64,000 nt of DNA, taken from NCBI GenBank assembly GCA_021325555.1, contig JAJPGY010000023.1, positions 248,001-312,000 on the forward strand. Direction: 5' to 3'. The position numbers and the translations under genes are program-made. Positions 41,350 to 50,075 of this stretch are shown one piece after another. Within the stretch, counting starts at the first letter, position 1. Every line of letters starts with the position of its first letter. The notes beneath the pieces are model-generated. The model searched no databases. It worked only from the letters and a program-made list of their open reading frames with translations, and was not told the origin of the DNA. The stretch is from Pseudomonadota bacterium. Its GTDB lineage: Bacteria > Cyanobacteriota > Vampirovibrionia > Obscuribacterales > Obscuribacteraceae.

Positions 41350-43131
41350 TCATTTGACCAACTGCACAAGCTGCCTGGCGAGATTCTCGAAGGTCAGCCG
41401 CAGATCCTTCACATTGGTGACCAGCCAGAACTTGCCGCCGTTGCCCGCGATAGCTGCTATGCCACCACTGTTGGGATTCGGGTTGCTGTCATTGAGAATC
41501 GCCGTCTCCGAGGGGATGATCGCCTGATTCTGCGCCAGCCCGATGGTGTAGATCGGGATTCCGTATTTCTGCGCCACGACCGCGGCTTTTCTTGCGTTCA
41601 TCCAGGGATCGGCGTCGAGCGGTCCGGCGGAGGTTGGTTCCCCGTCGGTGAAAACAACAATTGCTTTTCTGGCGCCCGGCCTGCTGTTTTTATTGAGCTG
41701 ATTGGCAGCCGTATTGACGGCGTCGCCTATATTGGTGCCGCTGATGGCGACGGTGGTCGGCAGGATCGCCTCCGCCTGGGCGTAGTTTGTTTGCCCGACG
41801 GCAGCGTTCAGGGGCAAGAGCGGCACCGGAAAGCTGCCGCTGCCGCCGGCTGGATAATAGGGATCTATGTTGTCGGCGCTGTAGCTGTCGTTCTGCGAGC
41901 GCCCGGCGTTGCTGGTGAATGTCGTCAGGCAGAAGTGGGCATCGGTATTGGTGTTCATGATCGTGAGGAATTGCTCCGCGGCTTGTTGCGCGTCTCCGAG
42001 CGGATGCAGGTTCGCCGCCGCCAGCTTGAAATAGGCCGCTTGATAGCCGGCCCTGGGCTGCACTGATTTTGGCACCCCGGTATCGGCCCGGCTGCTTTTA
42101 AAAACCGCGTTGTTCTCCAGGTTGCCCCTGGCCGCCTCGACCAGCGTGGCGATATCTGGAAATGTGTATCCGCCAGGCGCAATAGCGCCGGCGAATTGCA
42201 GGTTGCCGTCCAGGTTGACCACCAGGTCCGTGTAAGTGTAAAGATTGCCGGTGCCCGAGGTTCCCGGAGGGCAGTTGCCGGGCGGAGAGCCTGCATTGGC
42301 GGCGCCGCGGAGGCCCGGCGCGGCGCCGCTTCTGCCCCTGGCCTCGCTGAAGTTGAGCGGATACAGGTTCTTGCCCGGATAGTTTGAGTCCGAGAGGTTC
42401 TGCGGATAAATGCCGTCTACCGCCGAGCCTATGGCCGGCGGGCCGAGGATGTCAAATATCTTTCCCTGGGCCAGGGGACCGGCGGGGGCCCCCGGCGCCG
42501 TGGGCGGGATTACGTAGTCGATCTTGCCGCTGGCGGGATTCCACTGGCGGCGCACGAAAGTAACCGGAGTCTGATCGTCTATGGAGGCGGAGACGTCAAA
42601 GCACAGCGCGACATCCAGTTCCGGCACGCCGCCGGACGAGCTGGCCCGCACGGTCTGGCTGCCGAGCCCGAGGAACCTTCCGAACGCGGGGACGAGGCCG
42701 AATGCTCCGTCAACCTTTATGACCTTGCCGTTGGGATCGCCGAGCGGCACTGGCTGGTAGTTGTTGTGCGGATCCAGAAGCTCGAAGTAGAGCACGGCCT
42801 CGCCGGGAGCCGGGTTCTCCGACGCGCTTGCGCCCAGGGTGGCGCTGGTCATCGGCTTGCCGAGGATCACATTTTGCTGGAACGTGGTCAGCCCGGTTTG
42901 TATCGCTGTTTGCTGAGCCTGCTCGGGATCCAGATTGTCTGAGCTGGCCAGAGACGCGGCCGCCGACAGGCTGGCAGCGTCGCAGGCCGCCCTCAGTTGC
43001 TCCCTGGCCAATTCCAACCTGGTAACCTCGAAGCCGAACAGGCCGACCGCCAGGATCACGTATACAGACAGCAGCAGCCCGAGCACCACCGTCGATTGAC
43101 CGCTTGCCCTGGAAATAGAACGTCTGTACAT
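41350..43131 (-). CDS. TadG-like protein with von Willebrand factor A domain
   Basis: 593 aa. It starts with R-A-S-G-Q-S-T-V-V-L-G-L-L and a membrane helix as in TadG N-terminal (putative Flp pilus-assembly) domains. The vWA domain has a MIDAS start C-F-D-V-S-A-S-I (DxSxS), a T-N-I-G-D-A-V-N-T-A segment and V-V-F-T-D-G-E-P-T-S. A 150-residue Gly/Pro/Asn-rich insert separates the MIDAS strand from the rest of vWA. TadG proteins anchor or tune Tad pili, and vWA suggests metal-dependent adhesion. The stop overlaps the start region of the next TadE gene. Confidence 0.82.
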   Translation of the reverse strand: MYRRSISRASGQSTVVLGLLLSVYVILAVGLFGFEVTRLELAREQLRAACDAASLSAAASLASSDNLDPEQAQQTAIQTGLTTFQQNVILGKPMTSATLGASASENPAPGEAVLYFELLDPHNNYQPVPLGDPNGKVIKVDGAFGLVPAFGRFLGLGSQTVRASSSGGVPELDVALCFDVSASIDDQTPVTFVRRQWNPASGKIDYVIPPTAPGAPAGPLAQGKIFDILGPPAIGSAVDGIYPQNLSDSNYPGKNLYPLNFSEARGRSGAAPGLRGAANAGSPPGNCPPGTSGTGNLYTYTDLVVNLDGNLQFAGAIAPGGYTFPDIATLVEAARGNLENNAVFKSSRADTGVPKSVQPRAGYQAAYFKLAAANLHPLGDAQQAAEQFLTIMNTNTDAHFCLTTFTSNAGRSQNDSYSADNIDPYYPAGGSGSFPVPLLPLNAAVGQTNYAQAEAILPTTVAISGTNIGDAVNTAANQLNKNSRPGARKAIVVFTDGEPTSAGPLDADPWMNARKAAVVAQKYGIPIYTIGLAQNQAIIPSETAILNDSNPNPNSGGIAAIAGNGGKFWLVTNVKDLRLTFENLARQLVQLVK

Positions 43132-43173
43132 TGCAGGAGCCCCCTGGGCTGAAGGAAAAGTAACGCGCCGGCG

Positions 43174-43704
43174 CTATTGGTTTAATCCCTGCGGATATTC
43201 GGAAAACTCCTGGGCTGCGCAGACGATGGTCATCGGCGCCGATAGGCCCGGCACGACGGGCAGCAGCCCGCCGGCGCTGAAGTTGATCAGGGGATCGACC
43301 TTGGCCGAGACCACCACCTCGACTGAGTACGTGTTGGTGTTGATATCGGCGGGATTCTTCAGGGGCGTGGCCTGCCGCGTGGTGTTACCGGTGCTGATGT
43401 CTGTTATGACTATATTTGTCGTGATAGCGCCGGTGGTGATCTCGGTGAAGCTTCGCAAATCTTCAGCCGCCGCAGCCGACGCCGCCTCCTGCGCCGAGGG
43501 ATCGTTTGCATCGACGGCAACGGAAAAACTCTTCGCGCGCGCTGCCGCATGAGCAGCATCATGGGCGGCGGCGACTAAAAATGTTGTCCTGATCCCGATC
43601 GTCGCCAGATCAATGAGCGGCAGGGTGAGCACAACGAACAGCACCCAGAGCGCCACCGGCAGCTCCGCCATTACTGATCCGCTTGTTGTCCGTCGCATTC
43701 GCAT
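43174..43704 (-). CDS. TadE-like pseudopilin 1
   Basis: 176 aa. A basic head R-M-R-R-T-T-S-G-S leads into V-M-A-E-L-P-V-A-L-W-V-L-F-V-V-L-T-L, the TadE-type membrane helix with the conserved Glu five residues into the hydrophobic part. The extracellular part is Ala/Thr-rich with predicted strands (T-N-I-V-I-T-D-I; Y-S-V-E-V-V-V-S-A-K-V). Between the TPR gene (3 bases upstream) and TadG, so part of the same Tad cluster. Confidence 0.72.
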   Translation of the reverse strand: MRMRRTTSGSVMAELPVALWVLFVVLTLPLIDLATIGIRTTFLVAAAHDAAHAAARAKSFSVAVDANDPSAQEAASAAAAEDLRSFTEITTGAITTNIVITDISTGNTTRQATPLKNPADINTNTYSVEVVVSAKVDPLINFSAGGLLPVVPGLSAPMTIVCAAQEFSEYPQGLNQ

Positions 43705-43707
43705 GAG

Positions 43708-44310
43708 TTATTCGTTCAACATCGCTTTTCGTGAATTGGGATCCCCCTGCACGTCACGCAGCAGGCTTTCATACTTGCTCCGGGACGCCGCAGTGCGAGC
43801 CTGCCGCAAGGCAAGCTGGCAGGCGTGAGCGGCGCGGTCGGTGTCGCCCATGGCGACGTAGGTATGCACGATTCCGGCCACAGCCGCATCGAGTCTCCCA
43901 TCGAGCGACAACGCCTTCTCGTAGCAACCAAGCGCCTTTTGATATTGACCCGCATAAAAACAGGCGTCTCCCAGCAGTGAGAGATCTGCCGCAGTCGGGG
44001 GCGCCATCCTGATTGCGAATTCGAGTTGCGGCACCGCCTGCGATGCCAGTCCGGCCTGCACGAGAGCACAGGCCAGATATCGCCGCGCGTCGGCGCTCGC
44101 GGGATTGGCTCTCACGGCTGCTTTGAGGGTCTCAACCGCATCCTGGCTGGCTCCCCCGACCATCTGGACATATCCCGCGCGAATCAAGGAGTTGCAGTCG
44201 GGGCCGGCAGACCATGCCGGCAGCCCGGCAGCAACGAGTACTGCCAGGCATGAGCAGATTGCCGCCGCTATCCTGCCTGCTGACCTGGCCTCATTGCAGA
44301 AACGTTCCAT
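43708..44310 (-). CDS. Secreted TPR protein of the Tad-like cluster (TadD-like)
   Basis: 200 aa. A signal segment (I-A-A-A-I-C-S-C-L-A-V-L-V-A-A-G-L-P) precedes about three TPRs: A-G-L-A-S-Q-A-V-P-Q-L-E-F-A-I-R, A-G-Q-Y-Q-K-A-L-G-C-Y-E-K-A-L-S-L, and M-G-D-T-D-R-A-A-H-A-C-Q-L-A-L. TadD, a TPR lipoprotein of Tad systems, is the natural comparison, although no clear lipobox is seen. It leads the four-gene cluster, ending 3 bases before TadE1. Confidence 0.72.
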   Translation of the reverse strand: MERFCNEARSAGRIAAAICSCLAVLVAAGLPAWSAGPDCNSLIRAGYVQMVGGASQDAVETLKAAVRANPASADARRYLACALVQAGLASQAVPQLEFAIRMAPPTAADLSLLGDACFYAGQYQKALGCYEKALSLDGRLDAAVAGIVHTYVAMGDTDRAAHACQLALRQARTAASRSKYESLLRDVQGDPNSRKAMLNE

Positions 44311-44697
44311 CGTATGCCCCTCGCCTGTCGTTCTCCGCCTGGCCGGCGGAACGCTCGATGCTCGAGCAAATCAACCTGCCTCTTGATTACCCCGAAAGGC
44401 GCAGTCCTTAACGGTTTTCGCATGTGCATTAGCGAACAATAATATGAGCAGTCTCTAACTGGCGCATGCACATTAGCTTTCCATCATGCCGGCGTCCCTC
44501 CACCTTTCGGGCGAAACCAGAAAACGCCCCTGGCGACAGGGGGTTCGACCGTCATGCCGCATCCGTCATCAAAGCCCGAGCAGCAAAGCGAGGCCGGAGA
44601 CTTGAGGAAATGCTACGGCGATTGCATCTTTTGACCGGCTGATAGGCATACAATCACAATGTTCGCAGGCAACCGTGCAGACTGACGAGACGCTCTG
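44311..44697. promoter_or_regulatory. Divergent promoter region with a 14-base repeated motif
   Basis: GCATGTGCATTAGC (44419-44432) and GCATGCACATTAGC (44463-44476) match at 12 of 14 bases with starts 44 bases apart, about four helical turns. They lie between the Tad-like operon and the acyl-CoA synthetase. An AT-rich AACAATAATATG sits between them. They look like a paired regulator site; no gene is seen here. Confidence 0.4.
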
Positions 44698-46215
44698 ATG
44701 ACCGCTGCCAGAATTGAGTCGCTGGCCGATCTTCTCGCCACCGACTTTGCCAACAAATCGGCGGTAATCATACCCGATACCGGCCCAATGCTCAGTTACC
44801 GGGAACTGGCCGGGCAAAGCGCGCGCCTGTCCGAAGTGCTTATGAAGGCGGGACTGAAAGCCGGAGATGTCGCGGTGCTCGTCTTGCCACACGGTGTCGA
44901 GTTTCTCACGATGTTCCTGGCCTTGTGCGGCTGCCGGGTGACCGCGCTGCCGGCAAATCCGGCCAGCACGCAAGAGGAGCTCACATTCTTCATCGCGGAC
45001 TCCGGGGCGGCGGTCGTGATTGCGAAAGCGGACCACATACCGGCGCGCCAGGCGGCTCGAGAACTTGCGGTGCCGTTTGGCGAGGTGGGGCTGTACGGCC
45101 AGACGACCGTGAGCCTGGATATTGAAACGAACCTGCCGGCAGGCGCTCTGGGGGAATCCCGCCTTGGCCCATCCGCCGCGGCCTTGATGATTTATACAAG
45201 CGGCACCACGAGCCGCCCCAAGGCAGTCCCGCTCACATCCGCGAACCTGATCGCCTCGATGCACAACTTCGCGCGGTGCTTTCAACTGACGCCCGATGAC
45301 GTGACAATGGTGGTGATGCCGCCGTTTCATGTCCACGGGCTTATCGGCGCCACGCTTTCCACGCTGTATTCGGGCGGCACCGTGGTTCTGCCGCCGCATT
45401 TTTCGGCAAGCAGATTCTGGCAGGACGCCGTGACTTATGGCGCAACCTGGTACTCCGGCTCGCCCACGATTCACCGCATCCTGCTCATGCGCGCGGACAG
45501 GGACGGTGCCCCGCGCTCCCGGTTGCGATTCATCAGGTCGTCCTCGGCCAAACTCGCGCCCGCACAGCTGCGCCAGATGGAGGAGCGCTTCGACACGGTC
45601 GTTCTCGAGGCGTACGGCGCCACCGAGACAGCCAATCAGATCTCCTGCAACCCGCTGCCGCCAGGCGCGCGCAAACCCGGATCGGTCGGGCTGCCCACCG
45701 GGCTGGAGGTCTTAATTTGCGACGGGGAGGGCGGCGCTCTTGCTCCCGGACAGCAAGGCGAGATCTGCGTGCGCGGGCCAGCCGTCACTCCCGGCTATCG
45801 CAATAATCCGGGGGCAAACGCCAGCTCGTTCCGCGCCGGCTGGTATCGCACCGGGGACCTCGGCCAGCTTGACGACGAAGGCTACATCTACGTGACCGGA
45901 CGCATCAAGGAGCTGATTAACAGGGGCGGGGAGAAAGTGTCGCCGGCGGAGGTGGAATCTGTGCTGCTCGAGCACGAAGCCGTGCTCGATGCCGCTTGCT
46001 TCGGTGTCGCCGATGAAATTTACGGCCAGGAGGTGCACGCGGCCGTGGTGCCGGGGATGGAGATCGAGCCCGGGGAGCTCCAGCGCTTTTGCAGCGAGCG
46101 CCTGACTGAATATAAGGTGCCCAAGCGAATCCATCTGGTGGCGCAGCTGCCGAGAAGTGCCACCAATAAATTGATGCGCGATGTTATAGCAGCACAATTC
46201 CAGGAGAAGACATAG
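44698..46215 (+). CDS. AMP-dependent acyl-CoA synthetase, oxalyl-CoA-synthetase-like
   Basis: 505 aa of the ANL superfamily, forming an acyl-AMP then acyl-CoA. Motifs: P-loop Y-T-S-G-T-T-S-R-P-K (166-175), F-H-V-H-G-L, S-S-S-A-K-L-A, Y-G-A-T-E-T-A-N-Q, W-Y-R-T-G-D-L-G, N-R-G-G-E-K-V-S-P-A-E-V and the C-terminal catalytic lysine in R-S-A-T-N-K-L-M-R. Its moderate length and the S-S-S-A motif resemble oxalate-CoA ligase/Pcs60-type enzymes more than long-chain FadD, but substrate is not certain. It stands alone; no oxalyl-CoA decarboxylase is nearby. Confidence 0.88.
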   Translation: MTAARIESLADLLATDFANKSAVIIPDTGPMLSYRELAGQSARLSEVLMKAGLKAGDVAVLVLPHGVEFLTMFLALCGCRVTALPANPASTQEELTFFIADSGAAVVIAKADHIPARQAARELAVPFGEVGLYGQTTVSLDIETNLPAGALGESRLGPSAAALMIYTSGTTSRPKAVPLTSANLIASMHNFARCFQLTPDDVTMVVMPPFHVHGLIGATLSTLYSGGTVVLPPHFSASRFWQDAVTYGATWYSGSPTIHRILLMRADRDGAPRSRLRFIRSSSAKLAPAQLRQMEERFDTVVLEAYGATETANQISCNPLPPGARKPGSVGLPTGLEVLICDGEGGALAPGQQGEICVRGPAVTPGYRNNPGANASSFRAGWYRTGDLGQLDDEGYIYVTGRIKELINRGGEKVSPAEVESVLLEHEAVLDAACFGVADEIYGQEVHAAVVPGMEIEPGELQRFCSERLTEYKVPKRIHLVAQLPRSATNKLMRDVIAAQFQEKT

Positions 46216-46499
46216 CTGCACGAACGATCCTGATGGTTGCGGACGCTCTCATCGAAGACTGCCAGGCGATGGTACCGTTTCAGATCCTCGCCATGGTCGG
46301 GCACTGCGTGCGCACCGTCTGTCCCGGGAATGAACCGGGAGAGACGGTGAAGACGGCGGTCCATGAACTCGAGGGAGATCGAACTTACACGCAGAAGCCC
46401 GGCCATCGCTTCGCCATTAATACCTGCTTCGGCACGAAGGACTTCACCGCCGCCTCCGCCGAAGGCAACCTGGTCGGCGCCGCGGCCTGGCCCGGCGTC
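46216..46499. other. Stretch with no supported gene beside the ada remnant
   Basis: Open frames exist on both strands but none has a ribosome site plus recognisable sequence. It is probably decayed DNA left from the ada 3' part. Confidence 0.35.
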
Positions 46500-46900
46500 C
46501 GGAGTGGATGCGAATGTTCCTCGAGGCATCGAGCACGAAAATCGAGCCGTGAGCAGGCGCGGGCAGTGGCGGCCAGTAGCAGCAAACCCAGCGGGGACCG
46601 AACATGCGCGTAATTCAGAAGCTCACTCGCTCCGCCACGGGCATAAGCGCCTGGCGTCATGCCGCGATGCGGTGCGCTTCGCTCGTGCAGGCGGCTGCTG
46701 GAGCCATAACCGGCCTCATAGACGGCTTCGGTCATCTTGCGTCCGGAACCAAGCTGCTTTCTGACGACTGAGAGCCAGCCTTCGTCAGCGTATTCGCGAG
46801 GTGTCAGCCCGGCTCTTGCCTTAAACGCGCGCTGCAAGTGAAACGGGCTGGCACCAGTTGCGCCACCAATTTTCGTCGCTCCATTGTCCCGCAACGACAT
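46500..46900 (-). pseudogene. ada: Remnant of ada (AraC-type HTH of an O6-methylguanine repair regulator)
   Basis: The open frame encodes the AraC helix-turn-helix of bifunctional Ada: S-P-F-H-L-Q-R-A-F-K-A-R-A-G-L-T-P-R-E-Y, then Y-E-A-G-Y-G-S-S-S-R-L-H-E-R and G-M-T-P-G-A-Y-A-R-G-G. The methyltransferase domain begins (S-P-L-G-L-L-L-L-A-A-T) but degrades before the active P-C-H-R, which I cannot find in any frame down to 46216. The N-terminal metal-binding Ada domain is absent. It is therefore truncated at both ends. Confidence 0.75.
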
Positions 46901-47008
46901 GCTGTGCGACTATCCGGATCTTGGGGTCAAGGTCAAAGCCTTGCTATCCTGCTAATCCGAGGAGGCAAGACCCGGCAGGAACGGCCGGAGGCGGGCAGGC
47001 CAACATCC

Positions 47009-47866
47009 TTAGTGGGTGACAACGACCCTCAGGCGTGCCTGCTTGGCTATCGCCGGCCTCTGGCTGTAGTAGCCGCCCCCGAACTGGCCGGGCGGGGGCG
47101 GGGGCGACACATACGCGGAAGCCACACCGGGCAGGCGTGCCGGGGGGGCAACGGGCATGGAAGTCATCGGAACCGCTATCGAACCTGCTGCCGGCTGCCC
47201 ATACTGCGGCGGTTGCGCGGCGGGCGCAACAGTCACCGGAACGGGGGCGGCGGGCGCTGCTGCAGCCGCATATTGTGGCAGCTGCCCGGCGGGCATGGCG
47301 GTCATCACGGCCTGAACCGGGGGCGCCGCTGGAGCTGCATATTGGCTCAGCGGCGCAGCAGAGCCAAAAGCAGCGGGACTGATAGCCGCTGGCGGCTGTC
47401 CAGCGGTCTGCGCAGTGGTCTGGGCAGTGCTCTGAGCGGCGGAGAATGTCTTGCCGGCCGGATCGTCATGGTGACGCAGCCAAACTATGATCTGCAGCCA
47501 GAGGAAAAGCACGCCCAGGAAGAGGGCAAGCATGATGTAGGGCCGAAGGTCCGCTTGCATCAGCTTTTCTTTCCAGGTGGGCAGATGATAACAAGCCTCC
47601 CACTCGGCGGCCTCCGGAGACAGCGTTTGTCCTTGTAGTCCGGTAGCCTGCTGCCTGGCCGCCAGCGCCTGAGCCCAGCGCTGCAGCGTCGGCACGCTTT
47701 TCTTCTCCCCGAAAATGGCTACGAACAGGCCCTGCAGCATCCCGAACACCATCGTCGCGTTCAGCACCTGGGCGCCGCCACCATGATGCCCGCCGTCATG
47801 TCCATGGTGGTGAAGGCCGTGGTGTGTGTAGTGATGGCTGCTAAAGCCGACGCCGCCGTGGCTCAT
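47009..47866 (-). CDS. His-rich membrane protein with Ala/Pro-rich tail
   Basis: 285 aa from the ATG at 47866 with GAGAGGATGG upstream. The N end is a histidine cluster (H-H-Y-T-H-H-G-L-H-H-H-G-H-D-G-G-H-H, about 10-27) that could bind metal. Then a short hydrophobic segment (M-V-F-G-M-L-Q-G-L-F-V-A-I-F), a charged helix, and a clear membrane span (I-M-L-A-L-F-L-G-V-L-F-L-W-L-Q-I-I-V-W). The last 140 residues are Ala/Pro/Gln repeats (Q-Y-A-A-A-A, A-P-A-A-P). No enzyme motif. It may span the envelope. Confidence 0.65.
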   Translation of the reverse strand: MSHGGVGFSSHHYTHHGLHHHGHDGGHHGGGAQVLNATMVFGMLQGLFVAIFGEKKSVPTLQRWAQALAARQQATGLQGQTLSPEAAEWEACYHLPTWKEKLMQADLRPYIMLALFLGVLFLWLQIIVWLRHHDDPAGKTFSAAQSTAQTTAQTAGQPPAAISPAAFGSAAPLSQYAAPAAPPVQAVMTAMPAGQLPQYAAAAAPAAPVPVTVAPAAQPPQYGQPAAGSIAVPMTSMPVAPPARLPGVASAYVSPPPPPGQFGGGYYSQRPAIAKQARLRVVVTH

Positions 47867-48061
47867 CGATTTCCATCCTCTCTCGTGATCAGGGCTCGAG
47901 CCAGGCATATTGTAGCTGCCCGGCAGGATTGAAACCGGACTGCAGTGGGAATTTCACCACGGTCGGCATGGCCCGGGGGCGGCTTAGAAAATCGACAATC
48001 GCCTGGACGTGCGGGCGGCAACTGTTATGATCAGCCCCGGTTTCGTTCAGGATGGGGCGAG

Positions 48062-49303
48062 GTGCTGACTTTTCGCGAGCTACCACCTACGGCCGGCCTG
48101 CCTTTGTCCTGGCGCGACTTCCTGCCGGCAGGCGGTAGACCCGATCTGGAGTCCGGATTGGCGCGCTTTCTCAATGTACGCTCCGTGCAGATCGAGTGCT
48201 CGGGAACCGCCGCCCTGGTCGTGGCTCTGGAGTATCTGAAACAGCGGAGCAAGCGCCGCACGGTGATCGTGCCGGCATACACCTGCCCGCTGGTGGCGCT
48301 GGCAGTTGCTCGCGCGGGCCTGCGCCTCAAGCTGTGCGATCTCCTGCGGGAAAGCCAGGAGATGGACGCCAATCTGCTGGACCGGCTATGCGACTCGGAC
48401 ACCCTGGCCATAATCCCCACCCACCTGGGAGGGATGCCCGTCAACATGGAGCCGCTTGTGTCCATCGCCCGCGACCACGGCGCTTTCCTGGTCGAAGATG
48501 CCGCTCAGTCGCTGGGGGCCACCTGGCGGGGCATGCCGGTGGGCACGATCGGGGACATCGGTGTCTACAGCCTGACCCGGGGCAAGGGATTGACGATCAA
48601 CTACGGCGGCGTGCTCGTGGCAAAGAGCGACGAGGCCCGCCAGGGGCTCCTGGAGACCAGCAAGCGGTTGAGCGCAAGCAGACCCTTTCTTGAAGCCAAA
48701 CTGCTTGTGGAGCTTTTGGGATACTGGCTGCTCTACAACCCGACCGGACTTTCCCTGGTCTACGGTCTGCCGCTGCGTTCCTATTTGAGAAGCGGCAACC
48801 TGACCGGGGCCGCCGGCGATGATCTTCCTCTCGAGGTTCCAGTACACAAGGTGGGAGCGGCTCGAAGGCATATCGGGGCTGCGGCCCTGGCAAGGCTGCC
48901 GGCCGTGCTGGAAGCTAATCGCGAGCGAGGCAGGAGCCGCGCCGCCGCGCTCAAAGGGCTGCCTGGCGTCAAGGTACTCAGTGAGCCTCCGGATTCGTCC
49001 GGCAGCTGGCCGTTCCTGACCGTTCTGCTGGAATCATCCCCGGCGCGCGACCAGGCGCTGTCACGGCTGTGGACCTCCGGACTCGGCGTGACCAGATTGT
49101 TCGTGCACGACCTGACCGGCTACCGGTACCTGAGCGCCATCGTGCCACCATCCGCGGTGCCCAATGCGCAGGATTTTGCCGCGCGCATGCTCACGATATC
49201 CAACAGCGCCTGGGTAACCGACCGGGACTTCGCCCGGATTCAATCGGTGCTGGCTTCCTCATCCGCGCCGGCAGCGAAAGCCCGGACCTCAATGCTGCTG
49301 TAA
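48062..49303 (+). CDS. DegT/DnrJ/EryC1/StrS-family aminotransferase-like protein
   Basis: 413 aa from the GTG at 48062 (V-L-T-F-R-E-L), preceded by GGATGGGGCGA; the longer frame to 47945 has no family sequence. PLP-fold features: S-G-T-A-A-L near 55, V-P-A-Y-T-C-P-L-V-A-L-A-V, H-L-G-G-M-P-V-N, E-D-A-A-Q-S-L-G-A (cofactor Asp), and the candidate PLP lysine in T-R-G-K-G-L-T-I-N-Y-G-G. The family makes amino sugars for antibiotics, O-antigen or exopolysaccharide. No sugar-nucleotide genes flank it, so it is an orphan. The last 15 bases overlap the convergent gene. Confidence 0.85.
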   Translation: MLTFRELPPTAGLPLSWRDFLPAGGRPDLESGLARFLNVRSVQIECSGTAALVVALEYLKQRSKRRTVIVPAYTCPLVALAVARAGLRLKLCDLLRESQEMDANLLDRLCDSDTLAIIPTHLGGMPVNMEPLVSIARDHGAFLVEDAAQSLGATWRGMPVGTIGDIGVYSLTRGKGLTINYGGVLVAKSDEARQGLLETSKRLSASRPFLEAKLLVELLGYWLLYNPTGLSLVYGLPLRSYLRSGNLTGAAGDDLPLEVPVHKVGAARRHIGAAALARLPAVLEANRERGRSRAAALKGLPGVKVLSEPPDSSGSWPFLTVLLESSPARDQALSRLWTSGLGVTRLFVHDLTGYRYLSAIVPPSAVPNAQDFAARMLTISNSAWVTDRDFARIQSVLASSSAPAAKARTSMLL

Positions 49304-50011
49304 CTTTTCCAGTATCCTCTGCCCGACTTCGCTCTGCATCAGGCGGTCTCGCACGGCCGGATTGGCCAGGGCGCCGGGTATCTGATCCCCGTACTTGTCC
49401 TTCAGGTGCTCGATCAGCTGCTGGCGATCTATGCCGGCGGGAATCTGAGCTCCGAACCGTGCCTTGAGCTGCTCGATCATCGGGTCCGAACCGTGGCTGC
49501 CCGCGGCCGCACTCGCCGTTTGCGCAGGGGCCGGAGCCGTCGCGGCTCCCGGCGCCATGGGCGGGCGTGACTTGATATCCCTTATCCGCTTCACCTGGTC
49601 AATCAGGCTGCCGTTCAGGGAGTCGATGCGCTTTTGCACCATCTCTTGCGTCGCCCCCGACTTGACCATCTCCTCCACCTGACCGAACGCTGTCCGGTAC
49701 GGGCCGACGCCAATGCCGAGCTTCCGCGACTGCTCGATTCGCTCCAGGAGCTTCTGGCGCTGCTCGGCCAGGGGCCCGGGCGCGACACCGCCCTGGGCCG
49801 GCGCGGCCGGCTGGGCGGCCGGCGCGCTGCTCGCCTCGGCGCCGGCCGCCGAGGCAGGCTGGACGGCGGGAGGCTGCTCAGTGGTAGCTGAAGACGGCGG
49901 CGGCGGCTGGATGTCCGGAGCGCCCTGGTCGGGTTGCTGCGCGACAGCGGCCGAGCAGGCGGCAAATGTGGACAGGCAAAGGCTGGTAAGCCATCTTCGA
50001 ATGGTTTTCAT
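49289..50011 (-). CDS. Secreted Ala/Pro/Gln-rich protein
   Basis: 240 aa from the ATG at 50011 (M-K-T-I-R-R-W-L), giving a signal peptide cut near A-V-A-Q-Q. A Pro/Ala/Ser linker follows, then helices (E-Q-R-Q-K-L-L-E-R-I-E-Q-S; L-I-D-Q-V-K-R-I-R-D-I-K) and two short similar units near the C end: L-K-A-R-F-G-A-Q-I-P-A and L-K-D-K-Y-G-D-Q-I-P-G. No known family. Possibly in one transcript with the TPR and dnaK genes upstream. Confidence 0.6.
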   Translation of the reverse strand: MKTIRRWLTSLCLSTFAACSAAVAQQPDQGAPDIQPPPPSSATTEQPPAVQPASAAGAEASSAPAAQPAAPAQGGVAPGPLAEQRQKLLERIEQSRKLGIGVGPYRTAFGQVEEMVKSGATQEMVQKRIDSLNGSLIDQVKRIRDIKSRPPMAPGAATAPAPAQTASAAAGSHGSDPMIEQLKARFGAQIPAGIDRQQLIEHLKDKYGDQIPGALANPAVRDRLMQSEVGQRILEKLQQH

Positions 50012-50075
50012 CGGCAAAACTTCCACAAGAACGGATGCGACCCCTGGAAAGGATCTTAGCACCGCCGGTTCCCCG

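Noticed and set aside
46233..46613. 126-codon plus-strand frame
   Set aside because: Overlaps the ada relic on the other strand, has no ribosome site and no recognisable sequence.
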